From assembly GCF_900177805.1 (NCBI RefSeq), contig NZ_FXAX01000002.1:496001-560000 (forward strand): 64,000 nt of DNA, read 5' to 3'. Below are positions 36,101-45,236 of the stretch, piece by piece (position 1 is the first letter of the stretch; every line of letters starts with the position of its first letter). The translations under genes were made by a program, and so were the position numbers. The notes below the pieces were generated by a model. The model made no database searches. It was not told the DNA's origin and worked only from the letters and a program-made list of their open reading frames with translations. The stretch comes from Fibrobacter sp. UWB13 (GTDB lineage: Bacteria > Fibrobacterota > Fibrobacteria > Fibrobacterales > Fibrobacteraceae).

Positions 36101-36912
36101 GCCTTTTGCAAATAACATCTGGTCCGTTCCGGTTCAATAAAAAATACAGCCACGCTAATCACAGTCATCACATTTAAAAGGGAATGGATAAGCATGATGG
36201 AAAGCATATAAAAGCTCCATCCATCTATGTGGATAATTTGCATCACGCTCCAAAAAATTTTCACAAACATCATTAAAGATCCCGCCATCAGAACAGGCAC
36301 ATTCTTTTTGGCAAGTGCAAATACGCCGACCGCTAAATAAAAAACGCCAAAGAAGGCAAGCTGAAAAATGGGTGGCTGTATAAAAACAAAATGAGCCAAG
36401 CTATTCAATCCGCTTACGGTAAAAAAGATGGCGCAAAGCCGGAACAAGCCCAAATTAAACTTTTCATCTACAACAGCCCCGATTTCATCACGTTTTCTAG
36501 GGGCAACAAAGAACGCTGCTATCGCAACAACCACGTTCACGTTAAAAATCAAGTTAACTATATCATTTCCCGCATTCGTGTGATTAATAACGATAGCACT
36601 TAGCACAACCCAGGCAAGGAACATCACCGCCAATATTTTTAAGGTTTTCACATTCTTTTTGACAAGCGTAAATATCCCCAACGCAAAAAGAGCTGCAACC
36701 GCCAAAGTTCCTAATACCAATGGAATGAAAACCCCCGACGCAATCATCAGCCCACCCGTTCCAAGCAAATCTTCAAATGACGATGTCGTAAGCGCATTCC
36801 ATAGCGAAGCCAGTTCACCGGAATGCACAGCCATAAAAAGCATACTGATAATAAAACCGAGTATGTTCACAAAAAACACGATAGTGCAAACCCTGAGTAA
36901 AGCGAGATTCAT
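36082..36912 (-). CDS. Membrane protein with two homologous halves
   Basis: This 276-residue protein has about eight hydrophobic segments and no recognised family. The two halves resemble each other. Each starts NLALLRVCTIVFFVNILGFI or NLGLFRLCAIFFTVSGLNSL and ends FNVNVVVAIAAFFVAPRKR or LNVMTVISVAVFFIEPERTR, suggesting an ancient internal duplication of a four-helix unit. The C-terminal tail is also found as a gene remnant at 12882-13033. It is transcribed on its own between a convergent gene and cstA. Confidence 0.75.
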   Translation of the reverse strand: MNLALLRVCTIVFFVNILGFIISMLFMAVHSGELASLWNALTTSSFEDLLGTGGLMIASGVFIPLVLGTLAVAALFALGIFTLVKKNVKTLKILAVMFLAWVVLSAIVINHTNAGNDIVNLIFNVNVVVAIAAFFVAPRKRDEIGAVVDEKFNLGLFRLCAIFFTVSGLNSLAHFVFIQPPIFQLAFFGVFYLAVGVFALAKKNVPVLMAGSLMMFVKIFWSVMQIIHIDGWSFYMLSIMLIHSLLNVMTVISVAVFFIEPERTRCYLQKAKQKSL

Positions 36913-36981
36913 AGCTCCCCTATTCCGTTAAATAATTAACTCGTTCTAAAAATACAAAAAAAAACGACCCGGATTTTTTAG

Positions 36982-38439
36982 CTATCCACCCCTGCGCACT
37001 TTCTTATACCACATGGTAAACCACACGCAGGCCACGGCAAGGCAAACAAGACCCAAATGATAGCCAATGCAGTCGGGCAAATGAAGCGTCTGGCGCGAAA
37101 CGAAGAAGTATGTCGTACAAACGGTGGTCATAAACAGGGCTGGAATAAGGGACACCCAAAAATTCTTCCGTTCCTGCACCAGATAGACTGTAATCGCCCA
37201 TAGAGTAAATACAGAAAGCGTTTGGTTAAAAAATCCAAAGTATTGCCAAATAGTATTGAATCCATCGGGAACCTTGATTTGCCACACCAATATGGCGATA
37301 GACGTCGCAAACATGGGTACGCAAATGTAGAGACGATTGCGGATGGGACGCTGATCGATTTTCAGCCAATCCGCCACGATAAGGCGGCCGGAGCGAAATG
37401 CCGTATCGCCACTGCTAATGGGAGCCGCGACCACACCTAATACGGCGAGGACTGCCCCCACAACGCCCAACCATTCATTACACACCAAATGCACCACCAT
37501 CGGGGCCGAGGTAAAGAAACCATCCTTTGCACCTGAAATCTGTTCGTAGCCCGGTGGGCCTGCATAGAAAAACCACATGGAAACGGTAGCGCAAACAAGA
37601 GCAACAACGCCTTCGGTAATCATCGCCCCATAGAACACACGACGGCCCATGTGCTCACTTGCGAGGCAACGCGCCATCATCGGTGTCTGCGTTCCATGAA
37701 AACCAGAAATAGCACCACAGGCAATAGTAATGAAAAGTGCAGGGAAAATATGGTCCGTAAATTTTCCTGGATTTGCACTAGCCCCCATATTGTGCAGGTT
37801 CGACCAAATTTCTGGCAGTTGCGGCATCTTGACAAAGAGCATCACCATCAACGCCCCAGCCGTAAGCAGGAGCGAAATAGCAAACAAAGGATAAACCTTC
37901 CCAATAATTTTGTCGATGGGTGTCATCGAGGCGATCACGTAATAGACAAAGATGATAGCCACCCACATCATCACGTCACCGCCCAGCGTATGCAAAATTA
38001 CCGCTGGAGAATAAACAAACACCGTTCCCGCAATGACCAAAGGAAACACGGTCAGCAACAACATGACCTTCCTCGTCTTGTTGCCCAGATACTTGCCAAT
38101 CAGTTCGGGCATTCCCGCACCGCCGTTACGCATAGACAACATTCCGTTCAGGTAGTCGTGAACTGCCCCCGCAAAAATACAGCCAAGCACAATCCAGAGA
38201 TAAGCGACTGGACCGAATTTTGCCCCCATGATTCCACCGAAGATGGGGCCCGTGCCAGCAATATTCAGAAACTGAATCGTATAAACTTTCCAACCGGGAA
38301 GTGCGATATAGTCCAGCCCGTCTTTTTTAGAAACTGCGGGAGTCTCACGGTCATCGGGACCGAACACGCGTTCCACAAAGCGGCCATAGAAAAAGTAACC
38401 CAGGATTAGGGCGGCAAGGCTCAGGATAAAAGAAATCAT
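36982..38439 (-). CDS. cstA: Carbon starvation protein CstA family transporter
   Basis: This 485-residue integral membrane protein has ~13 hydrophobic segments. Family motifs are GYFFYGRFVERVFGPDDRET near the N-terminus, FLNIAGTGPIFGGIMGAKFG, AGAVHDYLNGMLSMRNGG, and GFHGTQTPMMARCLASE in the middle. CstA-type proteins take up peptides or pyruvate in starving cells; the substrate here is not deducible. The length is that of the short CstA subfamily rather than the ~700-residue E. coli form. It is a single-gene unit. Confidence 0.92.
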   Translation of the reverse strand: MISFILSLAALILGYFFYGRFVERVFGPDDRETPAVSKKDGLDYIALPGWKVYTIQFLNIAGTGPIFGGIMGAKFGPVAYLWIVLGCIFAGAVHDYLNGMLSMRNGGAGMPELIGKYLGNKTRKVMLLLTVFPLVIAGTVFVYSPAVILHTLGGDVMMWVAIIFVYYVIASMTPIDKIIGKVYPLFAISLLLTAGALMVMLFVKMPQLPEIWSNLHNMGASANPGKFTDHIFPALFITIACGAISGFHGTQTPMMARCLASEHMGRRVFYGAMITEGVVALVCATVSMWFFYAGPPGYEQISGAKDGFFTSAPMVVHLVCNEWLGVVGAVLAVLGVVAAPISSGDTAFRSGRLIVADWLKIDQRPIRNRLYICVPMFATSIAILVWQIKVPDGFNTIWQYFGFFNQTLSVFTLWAITVYLVQERKNFWVSLIPALFMTTVCTTYFFVSRQTLHLPDCIGYHLGLVCLAVACVWFTMWYKKVRRGG

Positions 38440-38466
38440 ATAATCAAATTATACAATTTAATAGAC

Positions 38467-38498
38467 AAAAAACGGCCCGGATTTTATTCCGAGTCGTC
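38467..38498 (-). terminator. Terminator of lysC
   Basis: The minus strand reads ACGACTCGG, an 8-base loop, CCGGGCCGT, then six T. The stem is nine positions with two mismatches and lies about 55 bases after the stop of the aspartate kinase gene. Confidence 0.65.
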
Positions 38499-38510
38499 TT
38501 TAAATTGACT

Positions 38511-38545
38511 AGTTCCTTCGTGGCTTCGCCACTCAGGATGACAAT
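38511..38545. repeat. Dispersed hairpin repeat, divergent copy
   Basis: GTTCCTTCGTGGCTTCGCCA followed by CTCAGGATGACAAT shares its ends with the 30-bp repeats at 7219 and 51246 and has a different self-complementary centre. It lies between the lysC stop and its terminator. Confidence 0.5.
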
Positions 38546-38551
38546 CGCGAA

Positions 38552-39871
38552 TTACTTCACGAAGGCGGCGTAGATGGCCTTGATAGCCTTTTCAGTATCG
38601 GCTTCGTCAACACCAGTGATGATGTTGATCTGGGAAGAACCCTGGTCGATAATGCGGACGTTCACCTTGTTTTCTGCGAGAGCCGTAAAGAGCTTTGCAG
38701 CAACACCGATCTTGTTCGTCATGCCGTGACCCACGGTAGCGATAAGAGCGATGCCCGGGAAAATCTTGATACGGTCCGGACGCATCTGCTGCGTGATATC
38801 TTCGAGAACAACGTCCTGAACGGCGTCGAGAGCCTTGGAATCCACGACGATGCTCATGGAGTCAATTGCGCTCGGGCAGAGTTCGTAGGAGAGTCCTTCG
38901 CTTTCAAGCACAGCGAGCACGCGGCGGCCAAAGCCAACTTCCTTGTTCATCATGGACTTTTCGATGTAGATCATCGAGAAGCCCTTGCGGCCTGCAACAC
39001 CCGTAATCGGGAGCTTTGCATTTTCCGGAGTCGGGCCAATGATGGTGCCGGCGTCTTCCGGACGGTTCGTGTTGCGGATGTTGATAGGAATCTTCTTGGC
39101 GCGGCACGGAGCGATGGATTCATCGTGGAGCACGCTTGCACCGGAGTAAGCGAGTTCGCGGATTTCGCGGTAGCTCACGTATTCAATCGGGAGCGGGCTT
39201 TCGACGATGCGCGGGTCAGCCATGAGCATGCCCGAAACGTCGGTCCAGTTTTCGTACTTGGCAGCGTCAATGCCGTTGGCAAGGATAGCGCCAGTGATGT
39301 CGGAACCGCCACGGCTGAAGGTCTTCACTTCGCCACGGAGGTTAGAGCCATAGAAGCCCGGCAAGACGTACAACTGATTTTCGTCGCCGAGAGCCTTTGC
39401 AATTTCTTCGTAGGTCTTCGGAGCGATGCGGTACTTGTCATCGAAAGTGATGAGCGGGTAGCTATCGACGAAGTTTGCACCGAGATACTTTGCCATGAGG
39501 CGTGCGCAGAGGAATTCGCCACGGCTCACGAGGAAGTCCGTGCTTACGGATTCCGGATGGTTCTTGAGCTTGTCTTCAAGACTGTCGAGGTCTTCGGTAA
39601 GCTTGTCTTCAAGACCGAGGTCCTTGCAGATTTCATCATAGCGCTGGCGGATGAGGTTCCACGGCGTGGAGAAATCGAGGCCCTTGGAGGCGAGATCATA
39701 GGTGCTGTAGAGGAGGTCGGTCAGTTTGGTTTCTTTCGGATTACGCTTGCCCGGAGCAGAAACGACGATGACTTTGCGGTTCTTGTCGCTTTCGACAATA
39801 GCCTTGATTTTTTTGAACTGACCTGCGTCGGCGACAGAGGAGCCACCGAACTTACATACGATTCTAGACAT
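38552..39871 (-). CDS. lysC: Aspartate kinase
   Basis: The enzyme phosphorylates aspartate with ATP, the first step toward lysine, threonine and methionine. The 439-residue protein starts MSRIVCKFGGSSVADAGQFK (kinase motif KFGGSSV), then has VSRGEFLCARLMAKYLG, SRGGSDITGAILANGIDA and TDVSGMLMADPR. Two ACT-type regulatory domains occupy the C-terminus (KSMMNKEVGFGRRVLAVLE, TVGHGMTNKIGVAAKLFTAL), so feedback inhibition is expected. I start at 39871 because AAAGGA precedes it; the frame is open for 39 codons upstream, but that stretch folds as an RNA leader. Confidence 0.95.
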   Translation of the reverse strand: MSRIVCKFGGSSVADAGQFKKIKAIVESDKNRKVIVVSAPGKRNPKETKLTDLLYSTYDLASKGLDFSTPWNLIRQRYDEICKDLGLEDKLTEDLDSLEDKLKNHPESVSTDFLVSRGEFLCARLMAKYLGANFVDSYPLITFDDKYRIAPKTYEEIAKALGDENQLYVLPGFYGSNLRGEVKTFSRGGSDITGAILANGIDAAKYENWTDVSGMLMADPRIVESPLPIEYVSYREIRELAYSGASVLHDESIAPCRAKKIPINIRNTNRPEDAGTIIGPTPENAKLPITGVAGRKGFSMIYIEKSMMNKEVGFGRRVLAVLESEGLSYELCPSAIDSMSIVVDSKALDAVQDVVLEDITQQMRPDRIKIFPGIALIATVGHGMTNKIGVAAKLFTALAENKVNVRIIDQGSSQINIITGVDEADTEKAIKAIYAAFVK

Positions 39872-39903
39872 GTTTTTCCTTTGGGCCGCTGACCTCTCAG
39901 CTT

Positions 39904-40057
39904 CAAGCTTGACCGCTTTCCTCGCGATCATATCCCGTTCGGGATATTGCCCAAGCTTACCCATCGAGCCAGCCACTTGGTGTTTCACGACGGCATTTTA
40001 CCGCCGCGCGGCACAATGTAGAAATTTAAAATGCGACTGGCTAGGGGGTACAACACC
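39904..40057 (-). promoter_or_regulatory. Structured leader of lysC, candidate cis-regulatory RNA
   Basis: The leader contains a perfect 8-bp hairpin (ATATCCCG/CGGGATAT, 39930-39947) flanked by pairing AAGCTT arms (39905-39910, 39953-39958). Upstream, AGCCAG (39967-39972) can pair with CTGGCT (40037-40042) and GGTGTT (39979-39984) with AACACC (40052-40057). These two pairings interleave, which would make a pseudoknot. It does not show the sequence signature of the lysine riboswitch that I know. The reading is by eye; a riboswitch is only a possibility. Confidence 0.45.
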
Positions 40058-40119
40058 TCCAAAAACTCCAATTACTATATTCCCATAATGAATTGTGTTT
40101 TAGGAAAAAGGAGAAAATC

Positions 40120-41142
40120 ATGAAATACACCCTGCTTACGGCTGTATCATCTGCATTCCTCATCGCCGCTTGTAGCGACAGCAATCCGTCAAGCGCTTCA
40201 AATGACAGTAGCACCAATAGCGCCTCTAATAATGATCCGAATTCAGCAACAGGAACACTTTACGTCGATGAATCGCAACACCTGATGGTAACAACATTCA
40301 CAGACGTCCATGGAAACCGTTGCGATCTGGAAAACGACAATTTGATTTGGAAAACTATAACAAAAAACGCTATAATAGATTCCTTCGAGTACGAATTCAT
40401 CGGCGATACGCTAGTCCTCTACGATTATTACGAAGGTGGAGCCGACAACTATGGCAAACTGTACGTGGGTGGCACAGCAGGTAACATTTACGGGAGCTGG
40501 GTCTATACCGGCATTGAGCGCAATCGAAAAACAGGCGAAGAAGAACACTCCACAAACACCCGTTACGTGACCCGAACCTACACTTACGCTCCGGGAAAAG
40601 TGACCATCAATCTCGAATACCACATGGACCTTTACGTTGCCGACGAACAGGAAAGAGGCTACATGGAATCCAGCTTTATGGTGGAATTGTATGGTTATCT
40701 CGCCCGCCGAAGCCACATGGACGATGTCATCAACATCATGGACAACGAAGATCTAGCTAGCAGCATCGCCAGAAGCATTGAAAACAACGGCGTTCAAATT
40801 ATCGAAGGCACCAAGACAAACCAAACCTTCAAAATTGGCGACAAGACATACACCGTAACCGTCAAGAAAGCGGAAACCACCCTCCACTACAGCGGTCGCA
40901 CCAACAGGGAAGCCATCGTCGAAGTGTCTGACGGCACCACCACCTGCAGCAGCTACGCCATCTACAAGAACGTAGACGAAAATCTCTGCAAAACGGAAAA
41001 CCTCGAATATTTCACGGTCAAAGATGACGAAGACGAAGATGGCAACAAGTACTTCTATGTTTCGAGGTACAAGAACACCGACCATGAACAATTCTTGAAA
41101 TGCCTCAGCGGCATCGCATTACCCATCACAGAGGCTCAATAA
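40120..41142 (+). CDS. Hypothetical lipoprotein (340 residues)
   Basis: The start MKYTLLTAVSSAFLIAACSD is a lipoprotein signal with lipobox IAAC, followed by a low-complexity Ser/Asn linker (NPSSASNDSSTNSASNNDPN). The mature domain is acidic with many beta-strand-like aromatic segments. It has Asp-rich stretches (KDDEDEDGNKYFYVSRYKN) that could bind calcium, though this is only suggestive. I recognise no family. AAGGAG precedes the chosen start at 40120. A small GC hairpin follows the stop. It would be anchored in a membrane. Confidence 0.8.
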   Translation: MKYTLLTAVSSAFLIAACSDSNPSSASNDSSTNSASNNDPNSATGTLYVDESQHLMVTTFTDVHGNRCDLENDNLIWKTITKNAIIDSFEYEFIGDTLVLYDYYEGGADNYGKLYVGGTAGNIYGSWVYTGIERNRKTGEEEHSTNTRYVTRTYTYAPGKVTINLEYHMDLYVADEQERGYMESSFMVELYGYLARRSHMDDVINIMDNEDLASSIARSIENNGVQIIEGTKTNQTFKIGDKTYTVTVKKAETTLHYSGRTNREAIVEVSDGTTTCSSYAIYKNVDENLCKTENLEYFTVKDDEDEDGNKYFYVSRYKNTDHEQFLKCLSGIALPITEAQ

Positions 41143-41236
41143 GGGGCCTTTTATTTAAACAAAATTTTACCGAACAATTTGGCGAAAAAAAGCGTGTTAT
41201 ATAGTAGAGCCACCTCAAATAAAACTTTGAAGGTCT

Positions 41237-42181
41237 ATGAAGAAACACGAACAATTGATGCTTATCGCCGCAAAATCGAACATTCCCGTGCTGTTGCAGG
41301 GGGAATCGGGAGTCGGCAAGGAAATCGCCGCCAGGTTTATCCATGAACACAGCCCAAGAAGTGATGGACCATTCGTTGCACTCAACTGCGGAGCCATTGC
41401 ACGGAACCTTGCCGAAAGCCTTTTGGAAGGCGCCAAGAAAGGCTCTTACACCGGAGCCGCGTGCGACCACCAGGGCATTGTGCAAGCCGCAAACGGCGGC
41501 ACGCTATTCCTCGACGAAATCGGCGAAATGCCGTTCGACATGCAGAGCAAGCTATTACGCATCTTGCAGGAACATTCCGTGCTCCCGCTCGGCGCCACGC
41601 AAAACGAACCGGTCGACTTCAGGCTTATATGCGCCACAAACCGCGACTTGCAAAACGAAATCCACAGCGGCAATTTCCGCAAGGACCTATTCTTCAGGCT
41701 GAACGCCTTCCCCATCGTGATCCCGCCCCTCCGCAACCGGGAGGACTTCGCCGACATTGCCACAGCCATTTGGAACGATATCACAGCAAGGACTTTCGCC
41801 GTTCAACTCCTGCTCCGCAAATGGGAAATCAGGGCGCTCTCCAGGTACGACTGGCCGGGCAATATCCGCCAGCTGAAAAACGTCCTCCAGCGTTACGCGC
41901 TTTTAATGCAGCACAACATTTCGCTCGAAGAAATCCTCTCCGAAGAATTTTCACGCCAAGCGATAAACGATATCGACGAACACTACACGTACAGCGGGAC
42001 ACGCGCCTCGGCACCGAATTGGCAGTTTATTCAAAAAGCACTACACGAGCACAACGGGAATAAAAGCAGGGCCGCCAAAGCGCTCAAAATCAGCCGCGGC
42101 TGCCTGTGCTATCAAATAAAAAAGCACGAGCTCCGCGAATGGAACTCGTGCGAAAAATTGAACCGTCCGATTGAGGCTTAA
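41237..42181 (+). CDS. Sigma-54-dependent activator lacking an N-terminal sensory domain
   Basis: This 314-residue protein is an AAA+ enhancer-binding protein. It has Walker A (LLQGESGVGKEIAARFIHEH), the sigma-54 loop as GSYTGA in place of the common GAFTGA, Walker B (TLFLDEIGEMPFD), the arginine-finger region (FRKDLFFRLN) and YDWPGNIRQLKNVLQRY. A Fis-type HTH ends it (NKSRAAKALKISRGCLCYQI). The protein begins right at the AAA+ domain, so it has no receiver or ligand-binding part and may be constitutively active or controlled in trans. No -24/-12 promoter stood out nearby. It converges with the PorV-like gene (one-base gap). Confidence 0.9.
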   Translation: MKKHEQLMLIAAKSNIPVLLQGESGVGKEIAARFIHEHSPRSDGPFVALNCGAIARNLAESLLEGAKKGSYTGAACDHQGIVQAANGGTLFLDEIGEMPFDMQSKLLRILQEHSVLPLGATQNEPVDFRLICATNRDLQNEIHSGNFRKDLFFRLNAFPIVIPPLRNREDFADIATAIWNDITARTFAVQLLLRKWEIRALSRYDWPGNIRQLKNVLQRYALLMQHNISLEEILSEEFSRQAINDIDEHYTYSGTRASAPNWQFIQKALHEHNGNKSRAAKALKISRGCLCYQIKKHELREWNSCEKLNRPIEA

Positions 42182-42182
42182 A

Positions 42183-43097
42183 TTAGAACTTCACGCCAAC
42201 GGCGATGTAATGGTTGCCACCTTCAAACGCCGGACGCGGGCTATAAGCATAGTCAAACACGACCATGCCAAACGTCACACCGAGACCGCCACTAACAGCA
42301 TCTTCGGTATCCGGGCGGATTGCATAACCCATGCGGAACGAGAGCATGTCGAAGTAGACCACTTCACCGCCAATCAAGACCTGCGCCTTTGTATCGGCAC
42401 GGCGATACGCATCTACAGACAAATGCACCATCCAGCGGTCAAGAATCGGGATGAATCCCGTCACGCCCGCCTGGAGCGCAAGCGGTGCCGCTTCTTTCTC
42501 AGATTCATACTTGCTTGCAAAACCGAGATTCGTGAAGTTCGCACCGAATGATAAATACTCATTCACGCGGAAAGAGCCACCCGCATCGACCGAGAACAGA
42601 AATCCAGTTTCATCATCAATCGTCTGCGTGGCAAAACGTGCCGAAGCCGCCCAGTTGAAAATCTTGGAACGGCTACCGAAACCCGCCAAAAGCGACCAGG
42701 CGTAAGAGCCATATTTCGAAGTCTTGAGACCGTCCTCGTCACGACCTTCAATATCGTCGTAACCCAAAAAGTCAACCGCAAGCCCTAGCGTGTATTTTTC
42801 GCCAATCGGGAGTCCGTAGTATGCCGAAACAAAGTTATCGGCACCGCCCTCGCCAAAAATCACCTGGCTGAGTCCAAATTCCGCTTCGTTTGCAACGCTC
42901 ATCGCAAGCGGATTGCGCGAAACTTCGGACACGCGACCGGGATCAGCAACGCCTGCACCCGAGAGCGCAGCCGCACGCGGCGAAACCTGCATCGCAAGGA
43001 ACTTCATCGTCACACCGCCCGGGTCCAAATGCCAATACTCCCCTGCAAACGCGAGGGAACCAACAGTCAGTGCAAACGAAATAAGCTTTTTGAACAT
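42183..43097 (-). CDS. PorV/PorQ-family outer-membrane protein
   Basis: This 304-residue protein starts MFKKLISFALTVGSLAFAGE with a clear signal peptide. The mature N-terminus has the PorV/PorQ signature (MKFLAMQVSPRAAALSGAGV, then SRNPLAMS). The rest has alternating beta-strand pattern and ends in VGVKF with a terminal aromatic, as expected of an outer-membrane beta-barrel. PorV takes part in type IX secretion in Bacteroidota; in Fibrobacter relatives a general barrel role is possible. A start at 43157 is open but lacks a signal sequence. Confidence 0.85.
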   Translation of the reverse strand: MFKKLISFALTVGSLAFAGEYWHLDPGGVTMKFLAMQVSPRAAALSGAGVADPGRVSEVSRNPLAMSVANEAEFGLSQVIFGEGGADNFVSAYYGLPIGEKYTLGLAVDFLGYDDIEGRDEDGLKTSKYGSYAWSLLAGFGSRSKIFNWAASARFATQTIDDETGFLFSVDAGGSFRVNEYLSFGANFTNLGFASKYESEKEAAPLALQAGVTGFIPILDRWMVHLSVDAYRRADTKAQVLIGGEVVYFDMLSFRMGYAIRPDTEDAVSGGLGVTFGMVVFDYAYSPRPAFEGGNHYIAVGVKF

Positions 43098-43107
43098 ACG
43101 GTTTATA

Positions 43108-43152
43108 AAATACAAAAAAGACGAGAGAGTAAAGACGAGAGACGAGAGATTT
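43108..43152. repeat. Short simple repeat upstream of the PorV-like gene
   Basis: Variants of GACGAGAG with AGTAAA/GAGA between them recur three times. This is one of several low-complexity intergenic tracts in the window (see 44715, 52884 and 60335). Confidence 0.5.
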
Positions 43153-43193
43153 TTCAAACAATATATGCGCGAAGCACCACTATTACCTTTCGT

Positions 43194-44702
43194 CTACTTC
43201 CGCCAGCCTTCCATAATCTTGAGGCAGTCTGCGAGGAGTTCTGCACTGCGTTCCTTGCCTTCCGTTTCCACGTAGCAGCGGAATTCCGGAGCGTTACCGC
43301 TCGGGCGCAAGTGGATGATGTCGCCAGAATCAAATTCCATGCGGTAGCCATCAACCTCGTTCAAAGAAACCATCTTGCCCTGGAACGTCTTGTCCTTTGC
43401 AAACTTGGAGGGCTTTGCAGCGAGAGCGCCAAACAGCTTTTCGCCGAGATTCTTTTCACGGATTTCAGCGAGTTTCGCCTTAGACTTTTCAGTCGGGAAT
43501 TCCTTGAGGCGGTCGCTCACGGTAAAGCGCTTGGGCAACTTGCGGAGCAAATCCACAACGCACATACGTTCCTTGCGGACCATTACCATCACGGCAATCA
43601 TCGGGAGGAGAGCGTCACGCGTCGGAAGAGCCTTGAGCGTGCGACCATCGAGCGTCAAATCCGTTTCAAGCAAGAAACCGCCATTGGCTTCGTAACCTGC
43701 AACCGTGAGGCTCTTGTCGTTTGCATCGACCAGGCTTTCCATGCCGGCTATCACATACGGGCTACCAATGCGCGTACGGCAAATCTTTTCAAAGCTACCG
43801 GACTTTTCAAGCGAAGTGTTGCAGCTCACCGGAGTTGCAATGCGCTTGATGCCAAGAGACTGTGCAGCCAAAATGCCAAGCACGTCGCCACGGAGCCACA
43901 TGCCCACATCGTCTGCCAAAAGCGGGCGGTCAGAATCGCCGTCGGTGCTGAACACGGCATCCACGTAATCCTTGTGCGTAAATTCGCGAGCGAGTTCTTC
44001 ATCTTCCTTGCGGATAGCTTCGGTATCGACCGGAACAAACACATCGCTACGGCCAAACGGCTTGACCGTTGCACCGAGGCTTTCGAGAACCTTCACCACG
44101 ATGTCGCGGCCCACAGCGGAATGCTGGTAAACGCCAATCGTAAGTCCATGCAAAGCATCGCTACCGAAAAAGTCCGGATAGCGCTTGCAGTAATTTGCTT
44201 CGGCTTCAGCTTCGACCGCCGGGAGTTCCGGCGCAGCCTTCAGCATGCCCTTGTCGTCAAAAAGCGCTTCGTCGAAATCGACCGACTGCGACACGATTCC
44301 CTGTTCGTCGGCCTTCGTGATTTCGCCATTCGGGTGGTTAAACTTGATACCGTTGCGGTCAGCCGGGATGTGGCTACCCGTCACCATGATGGTCGGCAAA
44401 TGCTTGTCGATGCCGTACATCGCAATAGCCGGGCTCGGGATGCGGCCGCAGTAAATCACCTTCCAGTTCGCATCGGCGCCAGCCTGCACGAGTGACTTCA
44501 AGATACGTTCCGTACTCGGACGCAAGTCACCCGCAATCGCAATCGTGTGTTCGCACTTGTAAGACGCTTCGCAGTACTTGATAAAAGAACGTGCATACAC
44601 ATAGCACACACGGTCGGTCATAGCGCTCACGAGACCGCGAGCACCGCTCGTACCAAACGCCACCCCGGACTGTTTCATAACATCTTGCATCGCAACGGAC
44701 AT
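43194..44702 (-). CDS. Phosphohexomutase (phosphomannomutase/phosphoglucomutase)
   Basis: The enzyme interconverts hexose 6-phosphate and hexose 1-phosphate, supplying sugar nucleotides for cell-surface polysaccharides. The 502-residue protein has all four motifs: substrate entrance FGTSGARGLVSAMTDR, the phosphoserine loop TGSHIPADRNGIKF, the metal loop STDGDSDRPLLADDVG, and the phosphate-binding loop RPSGNAPEFRCYVETE. The sugar-binding loop is seen in GYEANGGFLLETDL. Which sugar is preferred (mannose or glucose) cannot be told. It is a monocistronic-looking gene. Confidence 0.93.
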   Translation of the reverse strand: MSVAMQDVMKQSGVAFGTSGARGLVSAMTDRVCYVYARSFIKYCEASYKCEHTIAIAGDLRPSTERILKSLVQAGADANWKVIYCGRIPSPAIAMYGIDKHLPTIMVTGSHIPADRNGIKFNHPNGEITKADEQGIVSQSVDFDEALFDDKGMLKAAPELPAVEAEAEANYCKRYPDFFGSDALHGLTIGVYQHSAVGRDIVVKVLESLGATVKPFGRSDVFVPVDTEAIRKEDEELAREFTHKDYVDAVFSTDGDSDRPLLADDVGMWLRGDVLGILAAQSLGIKRIATPVSCNTSLEKSGSFEKICRTRIGSPYVIAGMESLVDANDKSLTVAGYEANGGFLLETDLTLDGRTLKALPTRDALLPMIAVMVMVRKERMCVVDLLRKLPKRFTVSDRLKEFPTEKSKAKLAEIREKNLGEKLFGALAAKPSKFAKDKTFQGKMVSLNEVDGYRMEFDSGDIIHLRPSGNAPEFRCYVETEGKERSAELLADCLKIMEGWRK

Positions 44703-44798
44703 ATTAAACCTCTGTTTAGTAGGCGATAGGAAGTAGACAATAAGAAGTCTCTAAAACCGCCAAATGATTTACAATGGACAAGATAGAAAAATCTGTTT

Positions 44799-45236
44799 TT
44801 AAGATATTTCCAACGCCCTTGCTCTATCGTAAATACATTCCTTATACTTAGCCTTCGCTTCTTCACTTAAGAAAGACGCGTCTATCATTTCGTTCATTTC
44901 ATCAAGATGGTTGGTCATTTCACGAATAAACCGCTCAGCCCTTTTCTCGACAATGCCGATACGTTTTGCAAATTCCATAAAATCCGGAGCACCATAAAAG
45001 CCATTGGCACTAAAGAAGTCGCTTTCGTAATCCTCTTCATCTGCAAAAAGATCAAGTGCCATTCTTTCATCAGAAGCATGCAACGACGTATTCAACAAAT
45101 CATAAGCGGGAGTCAATACAAATATCCCCTCCTTATTTGGAGAGTATATCGAAAAATTCTTGATATGCGCATCGCCGTTACACACAAGATAATTAAACAA
45201 AATAATCTTGATGAATCCTCGTACCGTATTTACGGA
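44799..45236 (-). pseudogene. HipA-like kinase remnant
   Basis: Only the C-terminal third of a HipA-type serine/threonine kinase is present: FIKIILFNYLVCNGDAHIKN (catalytic loop) and LTPAYDLLNTSL (metal-binding element). A typical HipA is 300-440 residues; the open frame here begins with no proper start codon directly after the hipB stop and encodes 133-145 residues. The ATP-binding and N-terminal lobes are missing, so it is presumably inactive. The hipB-like gene upstream is intact. Confidence 0.8.

Noticed and set aside
38726-39892. Long antisense frame opposite lysC
   Set aside because: Shadow of a biased housekeeping gene; the same is true for frames opposite tig (57727-59499), clpX (56309-57415), lon (54228-55490) and the phosphohexomutase (43029-44495).
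39872-39988. N-terminal extension of aspartate kinase by 39 residues
   Set aside because: The kinase motif begins right after the ATG at 39871, which has a Shine-Dalgarno; the upstream frame coincides with a strong hairpin and is atypical of the family.
39872-40060. RNase P RNA, because of a GAGGAAAG word in the lysC leader
   Set aside because: The segment is far too short and the other conserved regions of RNase P RNA are missing.
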